NCBI RefSeq assembly: GCF_900604335.1
Contig: NZ_UWOD01000001.1
Coordinates: 434,001 to 498,000, forward strand
Direction: 5' to 3'
Origin: Intestinibacillus sp. Marseille-P6563
GTDB lineage: Bacteria; Bacillota; Clostridia; Oscillospirales; Butyricicoccaceae
Length of the DNA: 64,000 bases
Shown: one piece after another, positions 42,111-50,817 of the stretch
Layout of the letters: every line of letters starts with the position of its first letter
Position numbering within the stretch: the stretch's first letter is position 1
The notes under the pieces: generated by a model
Seen by the model: only the letters and a program-made list of their open reading frames with translations
The model's database searches: none
What the model was told of the DNA's origin: nothing
Translations under genes and position numbers: made by a program

Positions 42111-42329
42111 CTATTTGTCCATGCTGGCGGGCGTTTTCCGCGTCCTTTTGCCGGGGCAATAGGGACACTCTTTGAAAACGCAAAACTCATATTTCCACCC
42201 GGGGCGGTAGAAACGGCAAGTGCCGCAATCTTCATCATCTCCGGCACAACCGGATTGATAGCGGTCAAATCCCGGCTTCTGCTGCATGAGCAGTTCAAAT
42301 GCCCGCTGCTTGCCTTTTATGAAATACAT
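42111..42329 (-). CDS. Small cysteine-rich element protein
   Basis: 72 residues with GGAGG upstream and eight Cys/His-rich positions: CAGDDEDCGTCRFYRPGWKY, CVFKECPYC. The spacing suggests a metal cluster. Such genes precede the initiator-like gene in related elements. Role unknown. An overlapping shorter frame (41989-42183) is less likely. Confidence 0.6.
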   Translation of the reverse strand: MYFIKGKQRAFELLMQQKPGFDRYQSGCAGDDEDCGTCRFYRPGWKYEFCVFKECPYCPGKRTRKTPASMDK

Positions 42330-42361
42330 TCCGGCTGTACCTCCTTTCCTGCGGGCATAAA

Positions 42362-42405
42362 AAAACGGCGTTACTTTCTCCCCAAAAGGGGTTAAGGTAA
42401 CGCCG
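42362..42405. terminator. Hairpin between Cys-rich gene and recombinase relic
   Basis: ACGGCGTTAC pairs with GTAACGCCG, with an inner CCCC-AAAA-GGGG. It may terminate or attenuate transcription entering the minus-strand conjugation genes. Confidence 0.5.
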
Positions 42406-42509
42406 CTTGTGTGCGTATTCAGTTTTTAACACATTCCCTGTCTATCCGCTGTCCGCAAAACCATTGATTTTATTAGCTTTTTGCCGCTATCGCTATCACA
42501 CCTCATTAT

Positions 42510-43969
42510 TCAACCGCCCAGGTTTTCAGCAGATGATTGCAGACATTGAGGCTGGCCTTGTCAAGAGGGTCATCATCAAGGATATGTCACGTTTCGGACG
42601 TGATTATCTGCAAGTCGGCATGTATACGGAAATCATGTTTCCCGAACATGATATTCACTTTATTGCGGTGAATGATGGTGTGGACAGCACTCAGGGTGAC
42701 AACGAGTTTACGCCCTTCCGCAATATCATCAATGAATGGTACGCCAAAGACACCAGCAAAAAAATCCGTGCCGTTATGAAAGTGAAAGGCAATGCAGGAG
42801 AACATTTGACTGTTTTGCCTCCGTATGGATACATGAAATCGTCTGATGACAAAAAGCAATGGGTGAAGGATGAAGAAGCCGCCCAGGTAGTTTATGAAAT
42901 TGGTCTCTATATCATGGACGGATTGGGACCCTCGCAGATTGCAAGAAAACTGACGGAAAGAAAAATTCTTACTCCGGCTGCTTACTATGCGAGCAAGGGC
43001 AGAACAACCAATGTCACAAAGAAAGGTTCTCCTTACGCTTGGGATTCTTCTACGATTGCCGACATCATGGACCGTTGGCGTGAATGCCTGGGGCAAACAG
43101 TTAATTTCAAAACCCGTAAAAAATCCTACAAGAGTAAAAAGACCTTGCACAATCCAGAAAGCGAATGGAAGATTTTTGAGAATACCCACGAAGCTATCTG
43201 GACGGAGGCGATTGCCGATGCAGCAAGGCTCGCAAGGCAATCGCGGCGCCGCCCTACAAAGATGTGAGAAATGGGGATGTTCTCCGGCATGATGTTCTGT
43301 GCCGACTGCGGCTCCATCATGTACCAATGCAGGGCAACCAATTTCCGGCGCGATCAGGAATATTACCTGTGTTCCGGCTATCGGAAAAGCCGTGATGTAT
43401 GTGGGCAGACACATTCTATCCGAACTGTTATCCTGGAAGAATTAGTTCTGCAAAATCTGCGCGAGATTGTTTCCTTCGCATCACAGCGCAAAGACGATTT
43501 TGTGAAGATGGTCATGGATGCGGATATGCGCCAGCGTAACCGAGGTTTGGCAAAACGGCAGAAAACATTGGCCGATGCCGAAAAGCGGATTGCAGAGCTG
43601 GACACCATTTTCAAACGGCTCTACGAGGATACTATTTCAGGAAAACTTTCTGACGAGCGTTTCCAAAAGCTCTCCGCTGACTACGAGAAAGAACAGCATG
43701 AGCTTCAAGAGTTAGCGGCTGTCCTCCGTGGTGAAATCGAAGCAGAGGAACGCAAAAGTGCCAATGTGGAAAGGTTTCTCTCCGTTGTAGAACGGTATAC
43801 GGAAATTCCTGAATTGACCCCATGTATCTTGCATGAGTTTGTCGAGAAGATTGTTGTCCATGCTGCCAGCGATCCGAAGGGCAAGAACCGCACCCAGGAA
43901 ATTGACATCTACTATAAGGGCATTGGAGCTCTGGAAGTATCCAAAGTCACTTCATCAAGGCAAGAATGA
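42510..43969 (+). pseudogene. Large serine recombinase relic: 5' deleted and one in-frame stop
   Basis: The frame begins inside the resolvase domain (LFNRPGFQQMIADIEAGLV), so the catalytic serine region is missing. It continues through IKDMSRFGRDYLQVG and the recombinase domain to RRRPTKM, a TGA at 43265-43267, then resumes in the same frame (EMGMFSGMMFCADCG, zinc ribbon, coiled coil, DUF4368-like VEKIVVH). The stop needs only one base change (GGA to TGA). This is a dead recombinase at the boundary between the conjugative elements and the chromosomal genes. Confidence 0.88.
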
Positions 43970-44010
43970 GAAAAACGGCATAGCCGAAGCTATACCGTTT
44001 CTCTCTTGCC
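43959..44010 (+). terminator. Hairpin terminator after recombinase relic
   Basis: GGCAAGA-x-TGAGAAA...CGG...TAGC pairs with GCTA...CCG...TTTCTC-TCTTGCC, a long interrupted stem. It also lies at the 3' side of the transketolase genes on -. Confidence 0.65.
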
Positions 44011-44064
44011 CCACGATGTTTTCTTATCGGGAGGCACCTTTTGGAGGGCTCTTTCATATTGGCA

Positions 44065-45030
44065 TTACTTGCGGGAGATTGCCTTCTTGACAGCTTCTAC
44101 GATGTGAGCTGCGGTCAGGCCGTACTCTTCCTGCAGGAACTTCTGTGCGCCTACCTGGCCGAAACGGTCTTCTACGCCAACCATTTCCATCGGAACCGGG
44201 CAGTTCTTGGTAACAACCTGTGCAACAGCCGAACCCAGGCCACACTTAACCTGATGGTTCTCAGCGGTTACGATGCAGCCGGTTTCCTTCGCCGAAGCGA
44301 TGATGAGCTCTTCGTCGATCGGCTTCCAGGTGAACATATCGATGACCTTCGCCGAGATGCCTTCTGCAGCCAGGGTTTCCTCAGCCTTCAGAGCCTCGTC
44401 AACCATGATACCAGAAGCGATGATGGTCACGTCCTTGCCTTCCTTCAGGGTTACGCCCTTGCCGATCTCGAAATCAGCGCCATCGTCGTAAACCTTTACG
44501 ATGCCCTTACGAACCATACGGGTGTAAGAGAACTTGCCGGAAGCGGCGATCTTCTTGGTCAGGTCGTTGAGCATAGCATAGTCGGTCGGGTCGATAACGA
44601 CTGCGTCCGGAATTGCCATATACAGCGCCATATCTTCAAACGGCATATGGGTACCGCCGTTGTAAGCTGCACATACGCCCGGGTCAGAACCCAGAACATG
44701 AACCGGCAGCTTAGCGTATGCACAGGACATGAACGCCTGGTCATATGCACGACGGGACGAGAAGCAGCCAAAGGAGTGCATGAATACGGTGCGGCCGGTT
44801 GCAGCCAGACCTGCTGCAACGCCCATTGCATTGGCTTCTGCAATACCAGCATTAAAGGTCTGCTTCGGGAATTCAGTTTCCAGCTTCTTGGTATTGATGC
44901 AGCTGTACAGGTCGCAGTCAACATGGCAAACCTTGCTGTCTGCTGCCATCAGTTCCTGCATCGCGGTTACATATGCGTCGCGATTTGCACGGGAATCGTT
45001 CTCGTGCTTCCCAATCAAAGTAAACTTCAT
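44065..45030 (-). CDS. Transketolase, C-terminal subunit
   Basis: 321 residues, the pyrimidine-binding and C-terminal domains of a split transketolase: RANRDAYVTAMQELMAADSK, the glutamate of the pyrimidine domain in FNAGIAEANAMGVAAGLA, and the C-terminal EDRFGQVGAQKFLQEEYGL. It transfers two-carbon units in the pentose phosphate pathway together with the N-terminal subunit encoded 15 bp upstream. Good ribosome site (AAGGAGG). Chromosomal, codon-biased. Confidence 0.93.
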   Translation of the reverse strand: MKFTLIGKHENDSRANRDAYVTAMQELMAADSKVCHVDCDLYSCINTKKLETEFPKQTFNAGIAEANAMGVAAGLAATGRTVFMHSFGCFSSRRAYDQAFMSCAYAKLPVHVLGSDPGVCAAYNGGTHMPFEDMALYMAIPDAVVIDPTDYAMLNDLTKKIAASGKFSYTRMVRKGIVKVYDDGADFEIGKGVTLKEGKDVTIIASGIMVDEALKAEETLAAEGISAKVIDMFTWKPIDEELIIASAKETGCIVTAENHQVKCGLGSAVAQVVTKNCPVPMEMVGVEDRFGQVGAQKFLQEEYGLTAAHIVEAVKKAISRK

Positions 45031-45045
45031 TATTCCATACCCTCC

Positions 45046-45897
45046 TTACTGTGCCTTAACCTTAGCCAGTTCTGCCTCGGCTGCTGCAATGGCTTCATCC
45101 CACTGCTCCTTGGTCGGCTGCGAGGAATGTGCACCGGAAGGTTCTGCAAAAGTCGCGCCCTTGCCCTTAACGGTGTTGAGCACGATGCAGGTCGGCTTGC
45201 CCTTGCACTCGTAAGCTGCCATAACGGCGTCATAAACCTGTTCAACGTCGTTGCCGTCCTTGACGTCAATCACGTTCCAGCCAAAAGCGTCGAACTTCGC
45301 GCCGATGCCCTTGCCATGGCTCATAACGTCGTCAACTGCGCCGTCGAGCTGACGCTTGTTGTAGTCGATAAAGCAAACCAGGTTGTCCAGCTTGTAATGA
45401 GCAGCGAACTGTGCACCTTCCCAAACCTGGCCTTCATCCGCTTCGCCATCGCCAACGAATACGAATACATGGCTGGAGCGGTCGTCCATCTTATTGCCCA
45501 AAGCTGCGCCAACAGCGGACGACATGCCCTGACCCAGCGAACCGGTGGTCAGATCGATGCCGGGGGTCTTGGTGCGGTCGGTATGGGACGGGAAATTGGT
45601 ATGCGGCTGATTGAGGGTATATGCCTGCTCTACCGGATAGAAGCCCTTGAGGCCTAGGGTTGCGTACATGGCCGGACCTGCATGGCCCTTGGACATAACG
45701 CACCAGTCACGATCTTCCCACTGCGGGTTCTTCGGATCGACCTTCATGACCTCGCCGTACAGGACTGCCAGCGCCTCTACAACAGACATCGAACCGCCGA
45801 CATGACCAAAGCCCAACGAGCCGATGGTCTTCAGTGCTTCCAGTCTGATCTCTGCGGCGAATACGCGGAGAGCCTGCATTTTTTCTGCTTTCTGCAT
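45046..45897 (-). CDS. Transketolase, N-terminal (TPP-binding) subunit
   Basis: 283 residues from the ATG at 45897 (GGTAGGTG upstream). Contains SKGHAGPAMYATLG, DLTTGSLGQGMSSAVGAALG and the thiamine-diphosphate motif GDGEADEGQVWEGAQFAAHYKLDNLVCFIDYN-type signature (GDG...N). Forms the active enzyme with the next gene. Divergent from the DeoR regulator. In this locus it may process pentoses or sugar acids linked to inositol use, but housekeeping is equally possible. Confidence 0.93.
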   Translation of the reverse strand: MQKAEKMQALRVFAAEIRLEALKTIGSLGFGHVGGSMSVVEALAVLYGEVMKVDPKNPQWEDRDWCVMSKGHAGPAMYATLGLKGFYPVEQAYTLNQPHTNFPSHTDRTKTPGIDLTTGSLGQGMSSAVGAALGNKMDDRSSHVFVFVGDGEADEGQVWEGAQFAAHYKLDNLVCFIDYNKRQLDGAVDDVMSHGKGIGAKFDAFGWNVIDVKDGNDVEQVYDAVMAAYECKGKPTCIVLNTVKGKGATFAEPSGAHSSQPTKEQWDEAIAAAEAELAKVKAQ

Positions 45898-46373
45898 TGA
45901 ATACACCTACCTATTCCTAATTCATAATAGAACAGCAAAAATCGATGGATGGCCGGGAACCCCGTCCACTCCACAATCATCTTATCATTTTTTTCCCAGA
46001 ATTTCAATGGCAAGCATCCATTTTCCATCAAAATTTTTTCATCATTTTGCGCAACTTTGCCAATTTGCTTCAAAATCTTTTTCGTATTTTTGCTTCTTCA
46101 GTCAAGAAATCTATGTTTCTTGGTTGATTTTTCATCAAGTTCTGATAAAATTAAAGGAGAGCCTATTTGCAAGGGTCCGCAAGGCCGTTTGTTCGCTCCC
46201 TTGCCCGTGTCCCCCGCCTCTGCGCTTGGGGCATTTCGGGCACCGGATCTAGCCTTGCCGGCTGCAAACCGTGGTTTGAGAGGATTGGGAAAGAAGGTCC
46301 CCTTTTTGCTGACAGGCCGTTTGCCCTAGCAGGCGCATGCGGCGTGAATATTTGAGGAGGCAGGAAATAACAT
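45898..46373. promoter_or_regulatory. Divergent intergenic region with TTTTCATCA repeats
   Basis: 476 bp between transketolase (-) and deoR (+) with no gene. TTTTC(C)ATCA occurs at 46021-46030, 46036-46044 and 46129-46137 as direct repeats, which could be binding sites for the adjacent DeoR-type regulator. The - strand TATTAT near 45925 could be the tkt -10 box. Not tested further. Confidence 0.4.
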
Positions 46374-47132
46374 ATGAAAATCAGTCGATTGAATTCCATA
46401 GAACAATATGTCATCGCCAAAGAGACCGTTTCGATCGATGAACTCTGCGAAGTGTTTGGCGTATCCAAAAATACCATCCGCCGCGACTTAAATGATCTGG
46501 AAGCCCGCGGCCATATCGCCAAAGTTTATGGCGGCGTGACCGCAATCTCGTCAACGGGCGCCATCCTTCCCCCGCCTGTGCGTTCGGGCATGAACTCGGC
46601 TGACAAAAACCTCATCGGCCGCCTAGCGGCAGGAGAAGTCAGTGACGGCGACACCATCTTTATCGATTCGGGTACCACAACTCTGTGCATGCTGCGGTAT
46701 CTGACCGGCCGCAAAAAGCTGACCATTGTCACCCACTCGCTGGCCGCTCTGTCCGAAGCGTCCAAGTATGAAAATCTCAGCCTGATCTGTCCGGGCGGTA
46801 TTTACAGCCCCCCGACCGATTCCTTTGTCGGGCTTTCGACCTTTGAAGCGCTTAGCGGCATGACCATCAACAAAGCCTTTATGGCTGCCACCGGCGTTTC
46901 GCTGGAAAGCGGTATGACCAACACCACGTTCCTGGAGGCAGAAATCAAGCGCGGCGTTGCCCACCGCGCTTCCTCGGTCTATTTGATGGCCGATAGTTCG
47001 AAATTGGACAAGGAAGCTGTCATTTCCTTCTGCCAGCTTCGTGACCTGACCGCCTTTGTCACCGACCGCCGTCCCCCGGACCGTTACATAGAGTTCTTCC
47101 GTGCGCACAGCATCCGGGTTCTGTGCCAGTAA
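46374..47132 (+). CDS. DeoR/GlpR-family transcriptional regulator
   Basis: 252 residues with GAGGAGG upstream. N-terminal HTH (VSIDELCEVFGVSKNTIRRDLNDLEARGHIAKVYGG, the DeoR signature), C-terminal sugar-phosphate isomerase-like sensor (DGDTIFIDSGTTTLCMLRYL, VTHSLAALSEASK, LICPGG, AFMAATGVSLESGMT, LMADSSKLDK). Family members bind phosphorylated sugars; IolR of Bacillus is one, and the neighbouring iol genes make an inositol-linked role reasonable. Effector not readable. Confidence 0.9.
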   Translation: MKISRLNSIEQYVIAKETVSIDELCEVFGVSKNTIRRDLNDLEARGHIAKVYGGVTAISSTGAILPPPVRSGMNSADKNLIGRLAAGEVSDGDTIFIDSGTTTLCMLRYLTGRKKLTIVTHSLAALSEASKYENLSLICPGGIYSPPTDSFVGLSTFEALSGMTINKAFMAATGVSLESGMTNTTFLEAEIKRGVAHRASSVYLMADSSKLDKEAVISFCQLRDLTAFVTDRRPPDRYIEFFRAHSIRVLCQ

Positions 47133-47134
47133 AT

Positions 47135-48007
47135 TTATTTCATGCGGCTGAGCTCTTTGCGATACTGGGAAGGCGTACACCCGAACACCTCCCGAAACCG
47201 TTTAATGAAATAGCTGAAATTTTCGAAGCCGACCGAGAGCGCAATGTCCATGACCGCCCGGTCGGTTTCGCGCAATAGCCGGGAAGCCTGCTCAATGCGC
47301 AGGAAGTTGATATGCTGCACCAGCGTCTTTCCCAGGTTTTCTTTAAAGTATGTACAGAAATACTGGGGGGATAAGCCAAACCGTGCCGCAACGTCATTCA
47401 AGCGCAGCGGTTCGGTAAAGTGTTCGTTGAGATACTCGACGATGCTTTTGAGGGTCTGCGCACGGTAATCCCCTTGGGGCCGCGCCGCGCGCTTTTGCAG
47501 CACACCGCAGCCGGCCGCCATGGCGACGATTTGCAGCAGTCCGGCTTTGACCATCAGCTGATAGCCGGGGTTTTTGGCCTGATACGCCCGCTCGATCATG
47601 GCCAGCGTATCGGCGATGCCTGCATTGCCCGGCTGTCCTCGGCGCAGTTCGGTTTGAAAGACCAGCTGCCGCGCTGCCAGCGGCCCGAGCAATTCGCTTT
47701 GGGCAAGGTCCACTCGCTGGAATTCCAGCGAGTCCAGCGGGAACACATAGGCGCGGAACATGCCGCACTGTCCGCCGCGAATCTCATGGAGTTGTTCAAC
47801 GTCCACAAAGAATACATCACCTTTTTGTCCAACATACTGATTCTCTGCGATTGTCAGCCCCACTTCCCCTTCGGTCACGGTGATGATTTCCAACTCGGGA
47901 TGCCAGTGATACGGGATAAAAAGGCTGTCTTTTGGGCCTCTGGGGTAGATTTGAAACGGAAAAGCTGCTGTACCATGCAGCCGCTTTTCCCGCCGGGATG
48001 CATCCAT
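47135..48007 (-). CDS. AraC-family transcriptional regulator
   Basis: 290 residues from the ATG at 48007, chosen because AGGAGG sits 9 bases upstream; an ATG six codons earlier covers that site. Cupin sensor (FIPYHWHPELEIITVTEGEVGL, GDVFFVDVEQLHEI) and C-terminal double HTH (NDVAARFGLSPQYFCTYFKENLGKTL, DIALSVGFENFSYFIKRFREVFGCTPSQYRK). It converges on deoR with 2 bp between stops and is divergent from iolB, which it probably controls. The IS110 copy now separates it from that operon. Confidence 0.9.
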   Translation of the reverse strand: MDASRREKRLHGTAAFPFQIYPRGPKDSLFIPYHWHPELEIITVTEGEVGLTIAENQYVGQKGDVFFVDVEQLHEIRGGQCGMFRAYVFPLDSLEFQRVDLAQSELLGPLAARQLVFQTELRRGQPGNAGIADTLAMIERAYQAKNPGYQLMVKAGLLQIVAMAAGCGVLQKRAARPQGDYRAQTLKSIVEYLNEHFTEPLRLNDVAARFGLSPQYFCTYFKENLGKTLVQHINFLRIEQASRLLRETDRAVMDIALSVGFENFSYFIKRFREVFGCTPSQYRKELSRMK

Positions 48008-48210
48008 CTGCAATTCCTCCTGCATTTTGTGAAAATCGTGTTATTATTTGTGAAGATATTGCAAGACGTTTTTCCTGCATGTTATTATAATTATACTGGA
48101 ACGACGGAAAGGATGCAACGAAAACCGTCCGGAATTTTGTTTTATCCGGCCTTTCTGTCCACAAAACAGACCCTGGATTTCCCTACACGAATCCGCGAAT
48201 ATGAAAAATA
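48008..48210. promoter_or_regulatory. Probable former araC/iolB intergenic promoter region
   Basis: 203 bp left of IS110 copy 2. TATAAT and TATACT near 48088-48102 on + could be the original iol promoter, now about 1.8 kb from iolB. No gene. Confidence 0.45.
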
Positions 48211-49931
48211 TTTTAGTCCAATGGTATGAAGTCAAGTAGGTGATGCAAGAAAATTTCAAATGGGAATGAGTAAAAAGGACCATGTAGGCAGGAAAAAGAC
48301 AACACCAATCCAAGCCCTGTCCCTGAGTTTTTTGAAACAGGGCCTATGCGCCAGAGCGGCAAGCGGTACGCTCAGCCCTCCGGCAGGATATACAGGCGGT
48401 TGTCCTTCAGCAGCCGAAAGATCAACCGAACCAGTTTTCTGGCAGTGAGAGCGAGTGCGCGTTTATGCTGATACTTGTTGACCTCTTGATACTTGAGGTC
48501 ATAGTAGCGCCGGAACTCGGAATCGCATCTTCTCACAGAGTTGGCGGCTTCCAGCAGGTAGTAGCGGAGATAGCGGTTGCCGGACTTGATCATCCGGGAG
48601 TGTTCAGCCTCAAATTCACCGGACTGGTGCTGTGTCCAGACAAGGCCGGCGAACTTGGCAACCGAGGCTTGAGAGCTGAAACGGTGAATGTCGCCGATCT
48701 CGGCGATGATCCCGGCGGAGTAGACCTTGCCAATCCCGGGGATAGAGGTCAGGGTGTTGGGAATGATTTCAAACTGCTGTTCAATGGCCTTGTCCAACAC
48801 CTTGACCTGCTTTTCCAGAGCCCGCATAGAGGCAATAGAGACTGCCATCGCCTGATTTACAGAATTGTTCACAGTAACAGGCAGGCGGTAAGAGTCTCTG
48901 GCGGCAGTTCGAATAACCTTGGCTTTGGCAGCCGGGTCAGCGAAGTTTCTGCCCTTCTCATCCAGAAAGGCAGTCAGTTCGTCCAGGTCGGCGTTTGCCA
49001 GATCATCCACAGTTTCAAACCGCTCCATGAGCGCGATAGTGGTGGCGCTGGTGTTCTGGATGTCCTTGTCCTGGGCTATGCCGGAGCATTTGAGGAATAA
49101 GTAGTTAGCGAATCTCTGTTTCTCCCGGGTCAGGTTTTGGATCACGTCAAACCTGGCCCTGGTAAGGGTCCTGAGCGCCTGGTAGCGGTAGTCGTCCATA
49201 TAGACCTCCTTGGCGATCCTGCCGAAACGGAGATGGTCGGCAATCACAAAGGCGTCCACAAAGTCATTCTTGGGCAGGTCGGGATAGGCTTCCTTGAACT
49301 TTTTGACCTGCTTTGGATTCAGGACATGGATCTTCCGCTGGAACCGGCCCAGGCTGCCATCCTCCCGGAGAGCGTAAACCAAGCTGTCTCCGTAGATGGA
49401 GGTGGCCTCCAGGCCGATCACCACATCGCTGAGCTGCATGGAACGCAGTGCCGACACGATCTTCTCTGATAACAGTTTAGCACCACCCAGGTTGTTCTGT
49501 ATGGAAAAGCTGGAGTGCTTGCTGCCGTCGGGTTTCATCAGGTAGGCCACATTGTTTCTGCTGCTCACATCAATGCCAACGAATAGTGGGTTCATAATTT
49601 TCACCTCCCCACATGGAGATTTCAGGCCAGCAGGCTTTGAGATACCCATGATAACCGAAGCATCCGCAACCTCGCGTATCAGAATCATTCCGGGGCAGAC
49701 CAATGCGAAAGCCCTCACTGCTGAAAGGGCGGCCTTGCCTCCGGCAAACAGCCAATGAGTTTGCAGCTGACTTCCGGCTCAGGGGAACAGACTAAAAATG
49801 AAGCAGCCTTGTGGCTCAACAAGGAGGTGGAGAGCTTGACCCTGCTGTCCTACAGCTATTGTATCACGGGCATCTCAATGCCTGCTGATGCCTGAAATTA
49901 TTAACTTTGAATCTTATTATACGAGGAGGTT
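48211..49931 (-). mobile_element. IS110-family insertion sequence, copy 2
   Basis: Same 1,721-bp block as 4133-5853. Its right end (GAGGAGGTT) lies 6 bp from the iolB start codon, giving iolB its ribosome site. It interrupts the araC-iolB intergenic region. The candidate bridge-RNA region is 49596-49931. Confidence 0.9.
48372..49595 (-). CDS. IS110-family DEDD transposase (copy 2)
   Basis: 407 residues, identical to the protein at 4294-5517: RuvC-like DEDD domain (GIDVS, IGLEAT, NDFVDAFVIADHLR) and Transposase_20 domain with the SIPGIGKVYSAG and GNRYLRYYL motifs. Intact. Transcribed away from iolB. Confidence 0.93.
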   Translation of the reverse strand: MNPLFVGIDVSSRNNVAYLMKPDGSKHSSFSIQNNLGGAKLLSEKIVSALRSMQLSDVVIGLEATSIYGDSLVYALREDGSLGRFQRKIHVLNPKQVKKFKEAYPDLPKNDFVDAFVIADHLRFGRIAKEVYMDDYRYQALRTLTRARFDVIQNLTREKQRFANYLFLKCSGIAQDKDIQNTSATTIALMERFETVDDLANADLDELTAFLDEKGRNFADPAAKAKVIRTAARDSYRLPVTVNNSVNQAMAVSIASMRALEKQVKVLDKAIEQQFEIIPNTLTSIPGIGKVYSAGIIAEIGDIHRFSSQASVAKFAGLVWTQHQSGEFEAEHSRMIKSGNRYLRYYLLEAANSVRRCDSEFRRYYDLKYQEVNKYQHKRALALTARKLVRLIFRLLKDNRLYILPEG

Positions 49932-49937
49932 TTTTGT

Positions 49938-50765
49938 ATGTACATCGAAAAAGACTGCAAACGTGGCTACACCGAGTACTGCCGCTGTGAAGATAACAAC
50001 GGCGAAGGCTCCATGATGGACGTTGCTGTGCTCATCATGGAAGACGGCGACACCTATGAATTCCACGAAAAAGAAAAGGAAATGGCCTGGATCATGATCA
50101 AGGGCAAGGCTACGGTCGAATACGAAGGCAAGACCGCAGACATGGACCGTCCGAATCCGTTCGACGTATCCACCTACTGCCTGCATCTGGCTGCTGGCCA
50201 GTCGTGCAAGATCACAGCACACGGCCACTGCGAATTCTACGTGCAGAAGACCTATAACGACAAGCATTTCGAAGCGCACCTCTATCTGCCGGAAGAAACC
50301 GACACCTGGCACCGCGGTGCAAACGGCGAATGCGGCGGCTGCATCAAGCGCGACGTCCGCACCAGCTTCGACTACGAGATCAACCCGCTGTCCAACATGG
50401 TTCTCGGCGAGATTATCAACCTGCCGGGCAAGTGGTCGTCCTATCCCCCGCACTTCCATCCGCAGCCCGAAGTATACTTCTATCACTTCGAAGACGAGCG
50501 CGGCTTTGGTGCTGGCTGGGTAGACGGCAAGATCGAAGAACTGCATCATCATGGCCTGTCCATCATTACCAAGGGCAACCATCCGGTTGTTATGGCACCG
50601 GGTTATCCGTGCTGCTACCTGTGGGGCATTCGTCATCTGCCGGGCGACCCGTGGACCAAGACCCGTATCGACGATCCGGTACACGAATGGCTGGTCGATC
50701 CGAACGCAAAGTTCTGGAACGGCGAAGATGGCGTACCGATGAGCGAGTACACCAAGAACAAGTAA
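49938..50765 (+). CDS. iolB: 5-deoxy-glucuronate isomerase
   Basis: 275 residues. IolB converts 5-deoxy-D-glucuronate to 2-deoxy-5-keto-D-gluconate in myo-inositol catabolism. The bicupin pattern is visible: YEFHEKEKEMAWIMIKGKA, then the metal-binding PPHFHPQPEVYFYHFEDERGFG, LHHHGLSIITKGNHPVV and GYPCCYLWGIRH. Strong codon bias (GGC, AAG, CTG) marks a well-expressed chromosomal gene. It is followed 52 bp later by iolD. Its AGGAGG lies in the IS110 end; whether the original site had the same sequence cannot be seen. Confidence 0.93.
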   Translation: MYIEKDCKRGYTEYCRCEDNNGEGSMMDVAVLIMEDGDTYEFHEKEKEMAWIMIKGKATVEYEGKTADMDRPNPFDVSTYCLHLAAGQSCKITAHGHCEFYVQKTYNDKHFEAHLYLPEETDTWHRGANGECGGCIKRDVRTSFDYEINPLSNMVLGEIINLPGKWSSYPPHFHPQPEVYFYHFEDERGFGAGWVDGKIEELHHHGLSIITKGNHPVVMAPGYPCCYLWGIRHLPGDPWTKTRIDDPVHEWLVDPNAKFWNGEDGVPMSEYTKNK

Positions 50766-50817
50766 TCTGCAACCTCAAAACGATTGTTTGATTGATTTTT
50801 AAGGAGGACAACACCTT

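Noticed and set aside
41543-42298. 251-codon - frame overlapping the initiator-like gene
   Set aside because: Different frame over repeats and the Cys-rich gene; the winged-helix gene and the Cys-rich protein are better supported.
44041-45657. 538-codon + frame across both transketolase genes
   Set aside because: It spans two genes with clear TPP motifs on the other strand; an artefact of codon bias.
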